Source: Castor canadensis (lineage: Eukaryota > Chordata > Mammalia > Rodentia > Castoridae). From it: DNA of 64,000 nt. Below, piece by piece: positions 43,201 through 49,290 of the stretch. The DNA lies in assembly GCF_047511655.1 (NCBI RefSeq), contig NC_133401.1, forward strand, positions 16,152,001 through 16,216,000, read 5' to 3'. A model generated the notes under the pieces. That model saw only the letters and a program-made list of their open reading frames with translations, searched no databases and was not told the origin of the DNA. A program made the translations under genes and the position numbers. Numbering within the stretch: the first letter of the stretch is position 1; each line of letters starts with the position of its first letter.

Positions 43201-44669
43201 ACCAAAAAATGAAAGTGGAGAAGGGCCATGCATTGTGGAGCATGCCTTTAGTCCCCAACAAGACCTTATCTCTGGGGGGAGGGTAGGAAAACCAGGCTGG
43301 AGGTGTAGCTTGAGTCACAGAGTGCCTGTCAAGTGCAAGGTCACGTTCAAACCCAGCACCACCAAAAAGACGGGAAAACAAAAAACCAGAAGAGCCAGGG
43401 ACTCGGGGTTGTTGTCAGTCACACTTTGGCTTCTGATCTGGCTCTGCCACCTCACTGCAAGCCTCTGTCCTGTCTGAGCCTGTTTGCTGGTCTGCTCAAT
43501 GGAGAGTCATCATCCCCCTCCAGGCGGACAAAGCATCCAGTACATGCAGCCTTGGGTGCCAGTCCTGCCCTGGCCACTCAGCATGTACCTGTCCCCACTG
43601 TCTAGTCCTCCCTCAGCCCTGCCAGCCAGTGTCCTGTGTCCAGTGGGACAGTGACAACTGCCCCCTAATTTTGCTGCTCTGCATGTCTTGAGGGGGTCTT
43701 AGCATATTTGTGTTCTCTGCAGCCCGCAGGTACTTACCCGTTCCCCCTGGTTCCCTCCCCTTTCCCCCCGCAGGGAGCGGGAGCGCAGGGAGAAGGAGAG
43801 AGAGGAGTGGGAACGCCAGTATAGCCGCCAGAGCCGCTCGCCATCTCCCCGTTACAGTGAGTGTCCCCCCTTGGCCAGGCTGCTTCCTGCACTGGACGGG
43901 GCTCAACATAAAGAAGTCGGGTGTTGTGGTTCAACCCTGTAATCCTAGCACTCAGGAGGATGAGGCAGGAGGATTGAAATTCAAGGCTAGCCTGGGCTAT
44001 ATAGGGAGACTCTCACAGCTCCCCCCCCACAAAAAAAAAACCAAAACAAAACAAAAAACGGGTGTGAGTGTAGCTTAAGTGGTAGAGCACCTACCTAGCA
44101 AGCTCCCAAGCCTTAAGTTCAAACCCCATTACCGCCAAAAAAAAAAAGCCAGGCAGAGTCACTAAAAATCAGGGAGCATTGTCCACGTGAGCATATAAAT
44201 GAATGCTGAGCACAGGCACCTGTGTGTGCATGGTGGGTCACTTCGGTCTGAGGTCTAGGAATGAGGAGCAGTGCTGCTTTCCAGCACTCTGGCGGGCTGC
44301 CAGGGACAGTGTGCAGTCTCAGAAAAATGACACTGGCCTTCAGGACCCCAGCTCCAGGTGGGGAGGAGCCCTGGCCAGGCAGCTACCCTGTCATCACCCG
44401 CACTCCTTTCCTTTCCAGGTCGGGAATACAGCTCTTCCCGGAGGTGAGGACTAACCCCAACCCCACTCCTCTAGTGGCAGGGCTGGGCTCCTCTGTTGCA
44501 AAGCTCCTCCTCACAGCCCAGTCCCCAGTTACTGGAGCCCCTTCTGGTGGCCCCAGAAGTGCCAGTGTGCATGCACTGAGTTTCCCTGTGTCCCGACCAC
44601 TCATGGACCTCCCCTTCTCTCTCCAGGCGCTCTAGGTCACGGTCCCGAAGCCCACATTACCGACACTAG
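19113..44669 (+). CDS. CLASRP: CLASRP, CLK4-associating serine/arginine-rich protein
   Basis: CLASRP (SFRS16, SWAP2) is a nuclear SR-like protein that binds the kinase CLK4 and influences alternative splicing. Twenty coding exons join in phase to 678 residues, close to the 674 I recall for human. The N-terminus MWHEARKHERKLRGMMVDYK opens a conserved SWAP-type N-terminal domain (about 1-160). Next come an acidic region rich in Glu (about 165-205), a Lys/Glu helix (about 237-290), an Ala run (about 338-347), long Arg/Ser repeats (about 374-545), a charged coiled-coil-like segment (about 574-640) and a short RS tail ending SPHYRH. The chosen ATG is in a good context (CCACCATGT), preceded by a short UTR segment in the same exon. 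Exon phases were checked one by one and no defect was seen. Confidence 0.97.
19287..19530 (+). mobile_element. Dimeric SINE, diverged
   Basis: ctgtaatcccaactactcag left arm interrupted by an internal A-run; ends in (AAAT)n. Confidence 0.75.
19915..20405 (-). mobile_element. Two ID-like SINEs with unique DNA between
   Basis: Copies at 19915-19999 (ctgaggtttgaactcagggc) and, weaker, 20337-20405. Confidence 0.65.
20905..21020 (-). mobile_element. B1-like SINE
   Basis: agggtctctctgtgtaaccc to gtgccaccacacctggt. Confidence 0.88.
21360..21430 (-). mobile_element. MIR SINE fragment
   Basis: ggaggcacagaaaggtgaag and gtaaggtcacacagccagca match the MIR core in reverse orientation. It directly abuts a + strand MIR. 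Confidence 0.65.
21431..21575 (+). mobile_element. MIR SINE, near full length
   Basis: cataatggttaggcctttag shows the tRNA-like head, and caccttgggccagtgactgt with cttgagcctcgtttcctcta shows the core. Confidence 0.75.
21692..22046 (-). mobile_element. Dimeric SINE plus additional left arm
   Basis: ID-like part 21697-21787, long T-run, left arm to 21943, second left arm to 22046. Confidence 0.75.
22302..22388 (+). mobile_element. ID-like SINE
   Basis: gggctggcagagtggatcaa, gttcaaactccaggac, A-tail. Confidence 0.88.
22389..23137. other. CLASRP intron 2, unique stretch
   Basis: I see no exon, repeat or RNA gene here. Confidence 0.5.
23138..23330 (+). mobile_element. B1-like plus ID-like SINE
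   Basis: cctgaaatcccagcacttgg, then gggctaggggtataggttaa. Confidence 0.8.
23735..24240 (+). mobile_element. Old L1 fragment (ORF2 3' end), split by an ID SINE
   Basis: The block contains degraded L1 ORF2 end sequence (tgttcattgcagcattattc, ggaattgtggtatacatgta, cagtagaacattattcatcc). A minus-strand ID SINE at 23826-23906 interrupts it. It is diverged, so older than the SINE. Confidence 0.8.
23826..23906 (-). mobile_element. ID-like SINE inside old L1
   Basis: tactggggtttgaacttagg; splits the L1 fragment at 23735-24240. Confidence 0.85.
24266..24640 (+). mobile_element. ID-like SINE, dimeric SINE and ID fragment
   Basis: ID copy 24266-24362, dimer 24363-24571, ID fragment 24578-24640, all head to tail. 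Confidence 0.78.
24750..25054 (+). mobile_element. B1-like SINE then dimeric SINE
   Basis: B1 copy 24750-24851 and a near-complete dimer 24855-25054. Confidence 0.88.
25094..25160 (-). mobile_element. ID-like SINE fragment
   Basis: gtttgaattcagggccttga and ggtgctttaccgctgg. Confidence 0.75.
25165..26520. other. CLASRP intron 2, mostly unique stretch
   Basis: Apart from the old repeat at 25865-26160 I recognise nothing. Open frames here have no family resemblance. Confidence 0.5.
25865..26160 (+). repeat. Ancient interspersed repeat, related to 410-1045
   Basis: ctgagcacctgcgtggggcc, then cagcagtgaacaaagcagat and gtgttccaggccacagcaac follow the order of the same old family. Confidence 0.4.
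26532..26759 (-). mobile_element. Dimeric SINE with target-site duplication
   Basis: ttgaaaacag is duplicated at 26522-26531 and 26760-26769. Confidence 0.92.
26953..27370 (+). mobile_element. B1-like, dimeric and ID-like SINEs in tandem
   Basis: B1 copy 26953-27073, dimer 27074-27270, ID copy 27278-27370. Confidence 0.85.
27721..27930 (+). mobile_element. Dimeric SINE inside old L1
   Basis: gtggctcacgcctgtaatcc to gttcaaaccccagtgctgga; flanked by a target-site duplication of the L1 sequence. Confidence 0.9.
28040..28322 (-). mobile_element. ID-like and dimeric SINEs inside old L1
   Basis: ID-like copy 28040-28120 (diverged) and dimer 28128-28322 (tactggggtttgaacttggg to gccaccagtgcctggc). 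Confidence 0.85.
28798..28895 (+). CDS. CLASRP: CLASRP exon 3
   Basis: Residues 34-66 (KKDPAQFLQVHGRACKVHLD onward). The acceptor is CCCTGCAG and the donor GTAAGA. It follows a 9.6-kb intron full of repeats. Confidence 0.96.
29410..29511 (+). CDS. CLASRP: CLASRP exon 4
   Basis: Residues 66-100 (MPWQGDTNNMIDRFDVRAHL through PPLLTT). The acceptor is GCTCAG and the donor GTAAGC. Confidence 0.96.
29672..29751 (+). CDS. CLASRP: CLASRP exon 5
   Basis: Residues 100-127 (SPEQESDERKCNYERYRGLV through NDFAG). The acceptor is GAAG, with A rather than C or T at position -3. The donor is GTGAGT. Confidence 0.95.
30017..30110 (-). mobile_element. ID-like SINE
   Basis: gcactgaggtttgaactcag to ttgagccatgcctccagttt. 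Confidence 0.88.
30415..30545 (+). mobile_element. MIR SINE fragment
   Basis: cttcttcagtttcctcctgg then ttgtgaagtttggcaaagcg and gtctggcac match the MIR core and tail. Confidence 0.55.
30569..30995 (+). mobile_element. Dimeric SINE interrupted by a second dimeric SINE
   Basis: The outer copy has its left arm at 30569-30687 and its ID-like arm at 30910-30995. The inner copy occupies 30688-30894. Confidence 0.88.
30688..30894 (+). mobile_element. Inner dimeric SINE of a nested pair
   Basis: gaaaatacccaacac (30673-30687) and gaaaatatccaatac (30895-30909) are the target-site duplication, differing at two bases. Confidence 0.88.
31286..31301. repeat. L1 target-site duplication, left
   Basis: gtggcacctgttttct, identical to 32044-32059. 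Confidence 0.92.
31302..32043 (-). mobile_element. Young 5'-truncated L1 (LINE-1), 3' end
   Basis: Read on the minus strand it carries the C-terminal end of L1 ORF2 (KMWYLYTMEFYAAMKKNEML and onward) and a 3' UTR, ending in a short A-tail at the 31301 side. It lies antisense in the CLASRP intron between exons 5 and 6. Perfect 16-base target-site duplications (gtggcacctgttttct) flank it at 31286-31301 and 32044-32059. That, and the well-kept ORF2 end, indicate a recent insertion. It cannot move by itself because only about 740 bases remain. Confidence 0.93.
32044..32059. repeat. L1 target-site duplication, right
   Basis: gtggcacctgttttct, identical to 31286-31301. Confidence 0.92.
32540..32660 (-). 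mobile_element. MIR SINE fragment
   Basis: aaatgaaactggggcacatg and gagcaaggtcacaggtggag match MIR in reverse. Confidence 0.6.
32812..32896 (+). CDS. CLASRP: CLASRP exon 6
   Basis: Residues 127-155 (SEEQCLYQIYIDELYGGLQR through EDEKK). The acceptor is CAACAG and the donor GTGAGT. A young L1 copy sits in the intron before it. Confidence 0.96.
32897..33635 (+). other. CLASRP intron between exons 6 and 7
   Basis: Unique sequence; no repeat or RNA gene recognised. Confidence 0.5.
33636..33784 (+). CDS. CLASRP: CLASRP exon 7 (acidic region)
   Basis: Residues 155-205 (LAEKKASIGYTYEDSTVAEV, then a Glu-rich run to DEDEVIPDI). The acceptor is CCTAG and the donor GTGGGG. Confidence 0.96.
33785..34639 (+). 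other. CLASRP intron between exons 7 and 8
   Basis: Pyrimidine-rich unique sequence (mostly C and T); no exon or repeat recognised. Confidence 0.5.
34640..34736 (+). CDS. CLASRP: CLASRP exon 8
   Basis: Residues 205-237 (VEVDVDELNQEQVADLNKQA through DGDFVR). The acceptor is GTGCAG and the donor GTGAGG. Confidence 0.96.
35087..36069 (-). mobile_element. Cluster of minus-strand SINEs
   Basis: B1-like 35087-35258, dimer 35279-35478, ID plus B1 35490-35830 and dimer 35846-36069. It fills the CLASRP intron between exons 8 and 9. Confidence 0.82.
36253..36331 (+). CDS. CLASRP: CLASRP exon 9
   Basis: Residues 237-263 (MLRKDKEEAEAIKHAKALEE through AMYS), a charged helical segment. The acceptor is TGTAG and the donor GTGAGG. 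Confidence 0.96.
36409..36482 (+). CDS. CLASRP: CLASRP exon 10
   Basis: Residues 264-288 (GRRSRRQRREFREKRLRGRK onward), strongly basic. The intron before it is only 77 bases. The donor is GTAGGG. Confidence 0.96.
37085..37410 (+). mobile_element. Two B1-like arms and an ID-like SINE
   Basis: Left arms at 37085-37195 and 37196-37305, ID-like copy 37314-37410. The second arm contains a snap-back inverted repeat at 37218-37251. Confidence 0.78.
37218..37251. repeat. 13-bp perfect inverted repeat with 8-nt loop
   Basis: gatcctagctgtg (37218-37230) and its exact reverse complement (37239-37251) lie within a SINE left arm, where other copies read on into ctactcaggaggc. Confidence 0.95.
37490..37658 (+). 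mobile_element. MIR SINE
   Basis: gagctgtgtgaccgtgggca, gacctctctgggctgctgtc and agtgcctggcacatactaag match MIR core and tail. Confidence 0.8.
37858..37899 (+). CDS. CLASRP: CLASRP exon 11 (42 nt)
   Basis: Residues 288-302 (YARRDSPTYDPYKR). The acceptor is CCACAG and the donor GTAAGT. Its length is divisible by three, so it could be a cassette exon; that is inference. Confidence 0.95.
38558..38773 (+). CDS. CLASRP: CLASRP exon 12 (RS stretch and Ala run)
   Basis: Residues 302-374 (SPSESSSESRSRSRSPSPGR, then FITSFGGSDEE and ten alanines). The donor GTCGGT is weak; it was chosen because only this junction restores the SARRRSSSS reading across the 129-base GC-rich intron. A GTAACG four bases further on would break the frame. 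Confidence 0.9.
38903..39190 (+). CDS. CLASRP: CLASRP exon 13 (Arg/Ser repeats)
   Basis: Residues 374-470, mostly RS, SS and RSRS repeats with GGGYYRSGRHARSRSRSWSR and a closing SPARRGGYAPRRRS. The acceptor is CTGCAG and the donor GTGTGT. Confidence 0.95.
39191..40646 (+). other. CLASRP intron between exons 13 and 14
   Basis: Mostly unique; a weak ID-like fragment lies at 40034-40097. No exon recognised. Confidence 0.5.
40647..40916 (+). CDS. CLASRP: CLASRP exon 14 (Arg/Ser repeats)
   Basis: Residues 470-560, from SRSRSGDRYRRGARGPRHHS through long SRSRS repeats to SPAVGEKLK. The acceptor is CCCCAG and the donor GTGAGT. Confidence 0.96.
41252..41291 (+). CDS. CLASRP: CLASRP exon 15 (40 nt, tandem donor)
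   Basis: Residues 560-573 (TEPAAGKETGAAK). The donor used must be GTCAGT at 41292 to keep KPKLTPQEK in frame. A better-looking GTAAGA donor lies four bases downstream and would shift the frame. Confidence 0.92.
41607..41667 (+). CDS. CLASRP: CLASRP exon 16
   Basis: Residues 574-594 (PKLTPQEKLKLRMQKALNRQ). The acceptor is CCCCAG and the donor GTAGGT. Confidence 0.95.
41863..41921 (+). CDS. CLASRP: CLASRP exon 17
   Basis: Residues 594-613 (KADKKAAQEKMIQQEHERQ). The acceptor is TTCCAG and the donor GTCAGG. Confidence 0.95.
42027..42073 (+). CDS. CLASRP: CLASRP exon 18
   Basis: Residues 614-629 (EREDELRAMARKIRMK). The acceptor is CTGCAG and the donor GTAAGG. Confidence 0.95.
43011..43380 (+). 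mobile_element. Dimeric SINE followed by diverged B1/ID SINE
   Basis: Dimer 43011-43210, then a degraded copy 43220-43380. Confidence 0.82.
43415..43505 (+). mobile_element. MIR SINE fragment
   Basis: tctggctctgccacctcact, then tctgagcctgtttgctggtc, match the MIR core. Confidence 0.55.
43774..43856 (+). CDS. CLASRP: CLASRP exon 19
   Basis: Residues 629-657 (ERERREKEREEWERQYSRQS through SPRY). The acceptor is CCCGCAG and the donor GTGAGT. Confidence 0.95.
43914..44147 (+). mobile_element. B1-like plus ID-like SINE
   Basis: ccctgtaatcctagcactca and gtagagcacctacctagcaa, each with an A-rich tail. Confidence 0.85.
44419..44443 (+). CDS. CLASRP: CLASRP exon 20 (25-nt microexon)
   Basis: Residues 657-665 (REYSSSR). 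The acceptor is TTTCCAG and the donor GTGAGG. Skipping it would shift the frame in the C-terminal RS tail. Confidence 0.93.
44627..44669 (+). CDS. CLASRP: CLASRP last coding exon
   Basis: Residues 665-678 (RSRSRSRSPHYRH) and TAG at 44667-44669. The acceptor is CTCCAG. Confidence 0.95.
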
Positions 44670-44757
44670 GTGGAAGGGAGGGGTGAGGCCGGGTCCTGGC
44701 TGAGCTGCGATGCTGCTGGTTTTCTCTAGTGAAATAAAAACAAATGTTATTTAATGC
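44670..44757 (+). promoter_or_regulatory. CLASRP: CLASRP 3' UTR with poly(A) signal
   Basis: AATAAA lies at 44733-44738, only 64 bases after the stop codon, and a GT-rich downstream element (TGTTGTCTGTGTGGTTGGTG) begins at about 44773. The 3' UTR is therefore very short. Confidence 0.88.
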
Positions 44758-45219
44758 CCTTCCCTGGGCCTGGTGTTGTCTGTGTGGTTGGTGTGGGCCT
44801 CAAACCCAGTGTCCACCAGCCAGGGTGGGACTTGGTCTCGCAGGGCAGGTGAGGATGCTGTGGTAATGTACAACCTGCTGCAGCCCAGCAAAGCCTGCTG
44901 GGAACAGGGGCCAGCTCCAGGGAGACCAGGCCTGTCTGTGGACAGGGCGTCTGGCCCAACCTGTGGAGGATGGGCTGCGACTCACTCTGCCCAGGGGCCT
45001 CTGGTGACAGGTCCAGACCTCTTCCCCGCCCTCGCCCGGCCCCTGCCCTGGCCTCACCCACCCCAAGAACCGGGAGCACAGCTTTCTGTGCCAATCCTGT
45101 TGTGCCCTGGGCACTGGGGGCTGGCCTCCTCCTCACCCCCCTCCCCAAACCGGTCCATCCAGCTGTCCACCCCAAGGAGGGGGTGCCTCCTATTCCAAGA
45201 AAGCCAGAGGCCAGGCACG
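44758..45219. other. Convergent intergenic gap, CLASRP to ZNF296
   Basis: About 460 bases separate the two convergent 3' ends. The DNA is GC-rich and unique-looking; a long minus-strand open frame here is treated as chance. Confidence 0.6.
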
Positions 45220-45238
45220 TGGTAGATAGTGGATAACA

Positions 45239-45244
45239 TTTACT
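45239..45244 (-). promoter_or_regulatory. ZNF296: ZNF296 probable poly(A) signal (AGTAAA)
   Basis: No AATAAA follows the stop codon on the minus strand. AGTAAA, a known weaker variant, lies about 62 bases after it, so the 3' UTR would end near 45220. Confidence 0.55.
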
Positions 45245-45305
45245 AACAGGGAAGGACAAGGAGGGACACAGAACATGGACAGAGTGAGGGACAGCACTTG
45301 AGTGC

Positions 45306-46267
45306 TCAGGCCACCTCAGGGTGTTTCTGGCGCAGGTGTTTGTCCAGGGTGGCCCGCAGGCCGAAGGGCACACAGCAGTGTGGGCACTCATAGCGGGTGC
45401 TGCCAGGCCCCAGGCCATGCATGCGGCGGTGGCGGTTGAGCTTGCTGCTCTGGGCGCAGGCGTAGGGACACTGGTCACAGGCATAGGGCCGCTCGCCGGT
45501 GTGTGAGCGCCTGTGCACTGTGAGGTTGCTGCTGTTGGTGAAGTGCTTCCCGCAGAACTCACAGCTGCCCCCGGGCCCACGGCTCTTGCCTCCTGACTTG
45601 GGGATCTTCTTGGGTGATACCTGGCTCTTTACAGGCTCAGTTCTCTGTGCTTTGGGGACAGGTCCCCAATCACCCCCCCTGGGGCCCGCCTGAGCCCCAA
45701 GGCCAGGAGCCCCTGGCTCCTGAACACCCGCTGTGGCTGCAGCTCCAGCCCCTTCACCACTACTATGTGGAAGGGTGCTGGCTGGTGTGGCAGCGTGGGC
45801 AGCAGGCTCTGGAGGGGCAGTGGAGGCTGGCTCCAGGCTTCTGGTGGCCATGCAGGGGCTTGGGACTGACAGCTGCCGGTGGGTCTTCTTGTGGCGGTTG
45901 AGCTTGCTGCTCTGGGCGCAGGCGTAGGGACACTGGTCACAGGCATAGGGCCGCTCACCCGTGTGTGAGCGCATATGCACCTTGAGGTTGCTGAAGGAGC
46001 TAAGGGTCTTCTTGCACACCAGGCACGTGGGGCTGCGCCGGGAGATGCCACTCATGCCAGGGGCCTTGGCTTCAGGTGGGGGCCCCACTACTGCTGACAC
46101 AGCCGCGGCCACCTCAGCCAGGCCCAGCAGCGGGGCCTCCGGGGCCTCTGATTCCGTCTGGTAGATGGACAGCCCATGGTCCCACTGGGCATGGCGCAGC
46201 AGCTTCCAGGCCCCAGTGAACTGTCGGCCACAGCGAAGGCAGCTCAGGGCTTTCAGCTCTGGGGGTT
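45306..46267 (-). CDS. ZNF296: ZNF296 exon 3 (six zinc fingers)
   Basis: Residues 151-470, from [17 protein letters not shown] to [13 protein letters not shown] and the stop at 45306-45308. The acceptor is TTTCTAG. It carries all classical C2H2 fingers. Confidence 0.95.
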
Positions 46268-49107
46268 CTAGAAACGAGAGAAGGGGCAGGGTGTTAGTGC
46301 AGGTGGCGGAAGTCACAGGTTACAGTGCCAGCTGGACACCTTCCGGAGGAAAAGGCTCCACTCCAGGGGCCTGGGGCTCTGCAGTAACAAGACAGATGAA
46401 GTGACCTGCCTTTGAAGCTTCTGGAAGTAAGGCATTCTCTGCTGTGAGTGCTGAATACATGAGCACTCTGTGTATTTGAAAATAACTTTAAGAAAAAAGC
46501 GCTATGTTAAGTCAATGTGAGAATGCATTTTATATTGGGGAAAGGGAAAGTCAGGAAGGCCTTGCAAAAGAGGTGACAGGCTAGGGGTGTGACTCAGTGG
46601 CAGAGCTATGTGTAGCATGCTAGAGGCCCTGGGTTCCATCTCTAGCAGTGGGAGTAAAAAAAAAAGACCAAAATCATGGAGTGCTTTTGAAGGTGCTGTG
46701 CCAGCATCCAAGTTTCATACAAAACAGAGACAGAGACATTTTCCCCAGGTCACACAGCTTGGAACCGGTGCGGGTGGAGTTGGGATTCAACCAGAAACCT
46801 GGGGAGTGGGAGCGGGTGGAGAACAGGTTTAAAATGGCTGGTTTGAACTCAGGACTTTGGACTTTCAAAGAAGGCCCTGTACCACTTGAGCTATAGATTA
46901 CTGGGTGGGGTTTTGTGTGTCAGGTTCCACACAATGATCTGTTTTTCCCCTCTTGCCGCAGGTCTAGATGGGAGAGAGGACCTGCCCCTCCCCGTCACTG
47001 CATAGACCCCAAATAGGTCCCCCCCATTTTGGCGGGGGGTGGTGCTGAGGTTTGAACTCAGAGCTTCATGCTTGCTAGGCAGGCGCCCTATCATTTGAGC
47101 CACTCCACCAGCCCATAATTGACCACAAATTTGTTTTCTCTAGACCCTCTCAAATTGTTCCTAGATTTTTTAAAATCCTAGACAGCCTTGCATGGGGTGG
47201 CCCTTGGGATGCAACACTGAACCAGGGTCAAGGGCAAGAGCTTGGAGCCAGGCACTGGTGGCTCACCCCTATAATCAGGAGGATCGCCCAGGCAAACAGT
47301 TCTTTAGACCCCATGTCCAAAATAAGCAGAGCAAAATGAACTGAGGTGTGGCTCAAGCAGTAGAGTGTCTACTTTGCAAGCACAAAGCCCTGACTTCAAA
47401 CCCCAGTCCCAACCCCCCCCCAAAAAAGAAAGTCAAGAGCTCAGGTGAAGGCTGCCTGACTGAAGTCAAATTCATAGCCCCCTGTTCCCTGGTCATGTGA
47501 CCTTGGGTGAGACATCTTTGCCTCAGTGTCCTCAGCCATAGGGATCCCAGGGGCTCCCTCTGTTCCGGATCGTCCTGACCTCCAGTAGGGAACAACTGAG
47601 CAAGCTGGTTCATATAAAACCCTCAACAAACATGAGCTGACCCCCCACTAAGGTGCCCACAATTCCAAGTATTGGGAGAGTTTTGCTCTTGGGACTCCAT
47701 CACAGCCCCACCCATGTCCAGCTACCCACCCTGTCTTATTTAATTATAGCTCCTCCCCCTCCCACCATCGGCCCTTCCTGGCCCAGCCCTGAATATATAA
47801 TTCCATCTCTCAGCCCGGGGCTGGAGATTCAAAGGTTTGGATAAGTCCTGCAGCCAGCACTTGTAAGAAGTGTTACTTTGGTTCAAGCACCAGTAAAGGT
47901 TTTAATTCCCTCCCCAGAGAAGGGTGTCCCAAGTATCCAGCACCAAACCAGGGTTTTTCCCAGCGTTTAGGGCTGAAAAATCCAGAAGCCCCTTCCCTAA
48001 CTCTGAACAAGCTGCCCCATCAGAACAGATGGGAGGGGGTGGCCTTCCCCCGCCCCCCTCAGGCCACTGCCCTCCCTAGAGGTACCCCCTGTTGCCACCC
48101 TGGTCCAGGCACCTGGCCAGTTATTTCTGTCCATGGGGAAAGAGAAGTGAAACCAGATTGGGGGGTGTGTGGCAAGTGTCTAGGCCAGTTAACTTCCTGG
48201 GGCTGGCCACACCCTGTGGGCGGTCCCCCTCCCCTGTCCAGCCTCCGCCCCTGCCCCACCTCTAGTCCCAGCCCTAGGACAGGCAAGCCCTGGCCACGCC
48301 TAGGCTGCACCCCAGGGAGCCAGAAAGGGGAAGTAAGGCTCGGCGCCTTGCCTGTCCACCTCGGCCCCCTCTCCCGCAGGAAGCCCAGCGCCTCGGACTG
48401 GAGAGGGGGCCTGCGCCGGGCTTGTCTCACCTGACACCTGGCCGGGGCTGCGGCCGCTGAAGGGCTGACAGCCCAGCTTCTTGTGGTCCATGAAGACAGT
48501 GATGGCTTCCAATGGGAAGGTCTGCAGGCAGCGGCCGCAAGTCAACAGATCTGGGTGTTTGTCGGTCCAGGGCTGACGGTCTGCAGGGAGGAAGCGGGTG
48601 GTGAGCGTGGGTGGGGCCAGGCTCGGGGTTCCGAGGGAGAGGGGAAAACCGAAGGCCAGAGGGGGGCCTGGGGGACAGGACCGGGCGAAGGACATAAGGC
48701 AGACCCAGGGGTCCATTCTCAGAGGAGTGGGTCCCACCTGAGGGCCACAGGGAAGGCAGGCTGGTCCCAAGGCCAGGGCGGAGGAGCGAGGCACGGGAGA
48801 ACTCACCGGCAGGGTTAGGGGTCAGCGGCATCCACAGGGCCCAGTGGCTCCGCACGCCGAAGGCGTGGAGGGCGGCCCCCGCGGGCCCGGGGCCCAGGGA
48901 CTGGCGGGGTTCGCCCCCGAGCCTCTCGGGCGCGGACCTGTCCTTCGGGGACAAGTGCCCCAGCCCCTGGGCCTGCAGGGACTGCGCGTCTGGCTCGGGC
49001 TTCACATCGATGACGAGGTCCGACATCTCCATCTCGTCGTCTGGAGTGGTGGCGGCGGGCACGGGGTGTACTCTGCGGGGCATGCTGCCGGCCTTGCGGC
49101 GGGACAT
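45306..49107 (-). CDS. ZNF296: ZNF296, BCL11-related C2H2 zinc-finger protein
   Basis: ZNF296 is a nuclear zinc-finger regulator related to BCL11A/B. Three exons read on the minus strand (49107-48807, 48580-48431, 46267-45306) join in phase to 470 residues, near the 475 I recall for human. The N-terminus [12 protein letters not shown] resembles the MSRRKQ motif with which BCL11, SALL and FOG proteins recruit NuRD. A BCL11-like CCHC finger lies at about 114-138 ([15 protein letters not shown]). C2H2 fingers follow at about 160-181, 232-252, 260-280, 386-406, 414-434 and 445-466. The fingers around 260-280 and 414-434 share [18 protein letters not shown], and their DNA is identical over 66 bases. 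An Ala/Pro/Gly-rich linker separates the two finger pairs. The gene converges on CLASRP. The CDS looks intact. Confidence 0.96.
45429..45510 (-). repeat. ZNF296: ZNF296 intragenic repeat, copy 1
   Basis: Part of the finger around residues 414-434. Bases 45429-45494 are identical to 45891-45956 (66 of 66). Of the next 16 bases, 14 match. Confidence 0.95.
45891..45972 (-). repeat. ZNF296: ZNF296 intragenic repeat, copy 2
   Basis: Part of the finger around residues 260-280; partner of 45429-45510. Sequence outside these blocks diverges at once. Confidence 0.95.
46578..47116. mobile_element. Three ID-like SINEs in ZNF296 intron 2
   Basis: A + copy at 46578-46662, a - fragment at 46837-46895 and a - copy at 47026-47116. 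Confidence 0.8.
46735..46802 (-). mobile_element. MIR SINE fragment
   Basis: ccccaggtcacacagcttgg and gttgggattcaaccagaaac match MIR in reverse. Confidence 0.55.
47250..47430 (+). mobile_element. Dimeric SINE, left arm shortened
   Basis: gccaggcactggtggctcac, then a deletion, then the ID-like arm to gacttcaaaccccagtccca. Confidence 0.82.
47455..47545 (+). mobile_element. MIR SINE fragment
   Basis: gtcatgtgaccttgggtgag and cctcagtgtcctcagccata match the MIR core. Confidence 0.6.
48431..48580 (-). CDS. ZNF296: ZNF296 exon 2 (CCHC finger)
   Basis: Residues 101-150 ([20 protein letters not shown] through GRSPGQVS). The acceptor is CTGCAG and the donor GTGAGA. It begins and ends one base into a codon. 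Confidence 0.94.
48807..49107 (-). CDS. ZNF296: ZNF296 exon 1, coding part
   Basis: Residues 1-100, from [15 protein letters not shown] through [13 protein letters not shown], a sumoylation-like VKPEP site, to WMPLTPNPA. The donor on the minus strand is GTGAGT (ACTCAC at 48801-48806). It is CpG-rich. Confidence 0.94.
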
Positions 49108-49290
49108 GAGTCGCGGGCCGGGCCGGCGGGACAGGCGGGCTGAGGACGCACGAGCAGTGCGCGCTCGGAGCGCAGCGCTCAGGTGAGTGGCTGCGGCGAC
49201 CCGCGGCGAACTTTTACACGTGCTGGCCAGGCTGTGGCTCCGCCCACCGGGGGCGGGGCCTGGCGGGAGAGGACAGGGGCGGCCCCGTAG
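49108..49290 (-). promoter_or_regulatory. ZNF296: ZNF296 promoter and 5' UTR
   Basis: A CpG-rich stretch upstream of the start codon with GC boxes (GGGGCGGGGCC at about 49250) and an E-box CACGTG at 49217-49222. A TGTAAAAG that could act as a weak TATA element lies on the minus strand at about 49211-49218. The exact start is inferred. Confidence 0.65.

Larger units (their letters stand above)
46268..48430 (-). other. ZNF296: ZNF296 intron 2
   Basis: It holds several ID-like and dimeric SINEs and MIR traces (46580-47545), then 47550-48420, which looks unique and moderately GC-rich with no gene signal. Confidence 0.6.

Noticed and set aside
44747-45580. A 277-codon minus-strand frame across the ZNF296 3' end
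   Set aside because: It overlaps the ZNF296 finger exon in another frame and the convergent gap; no domain.
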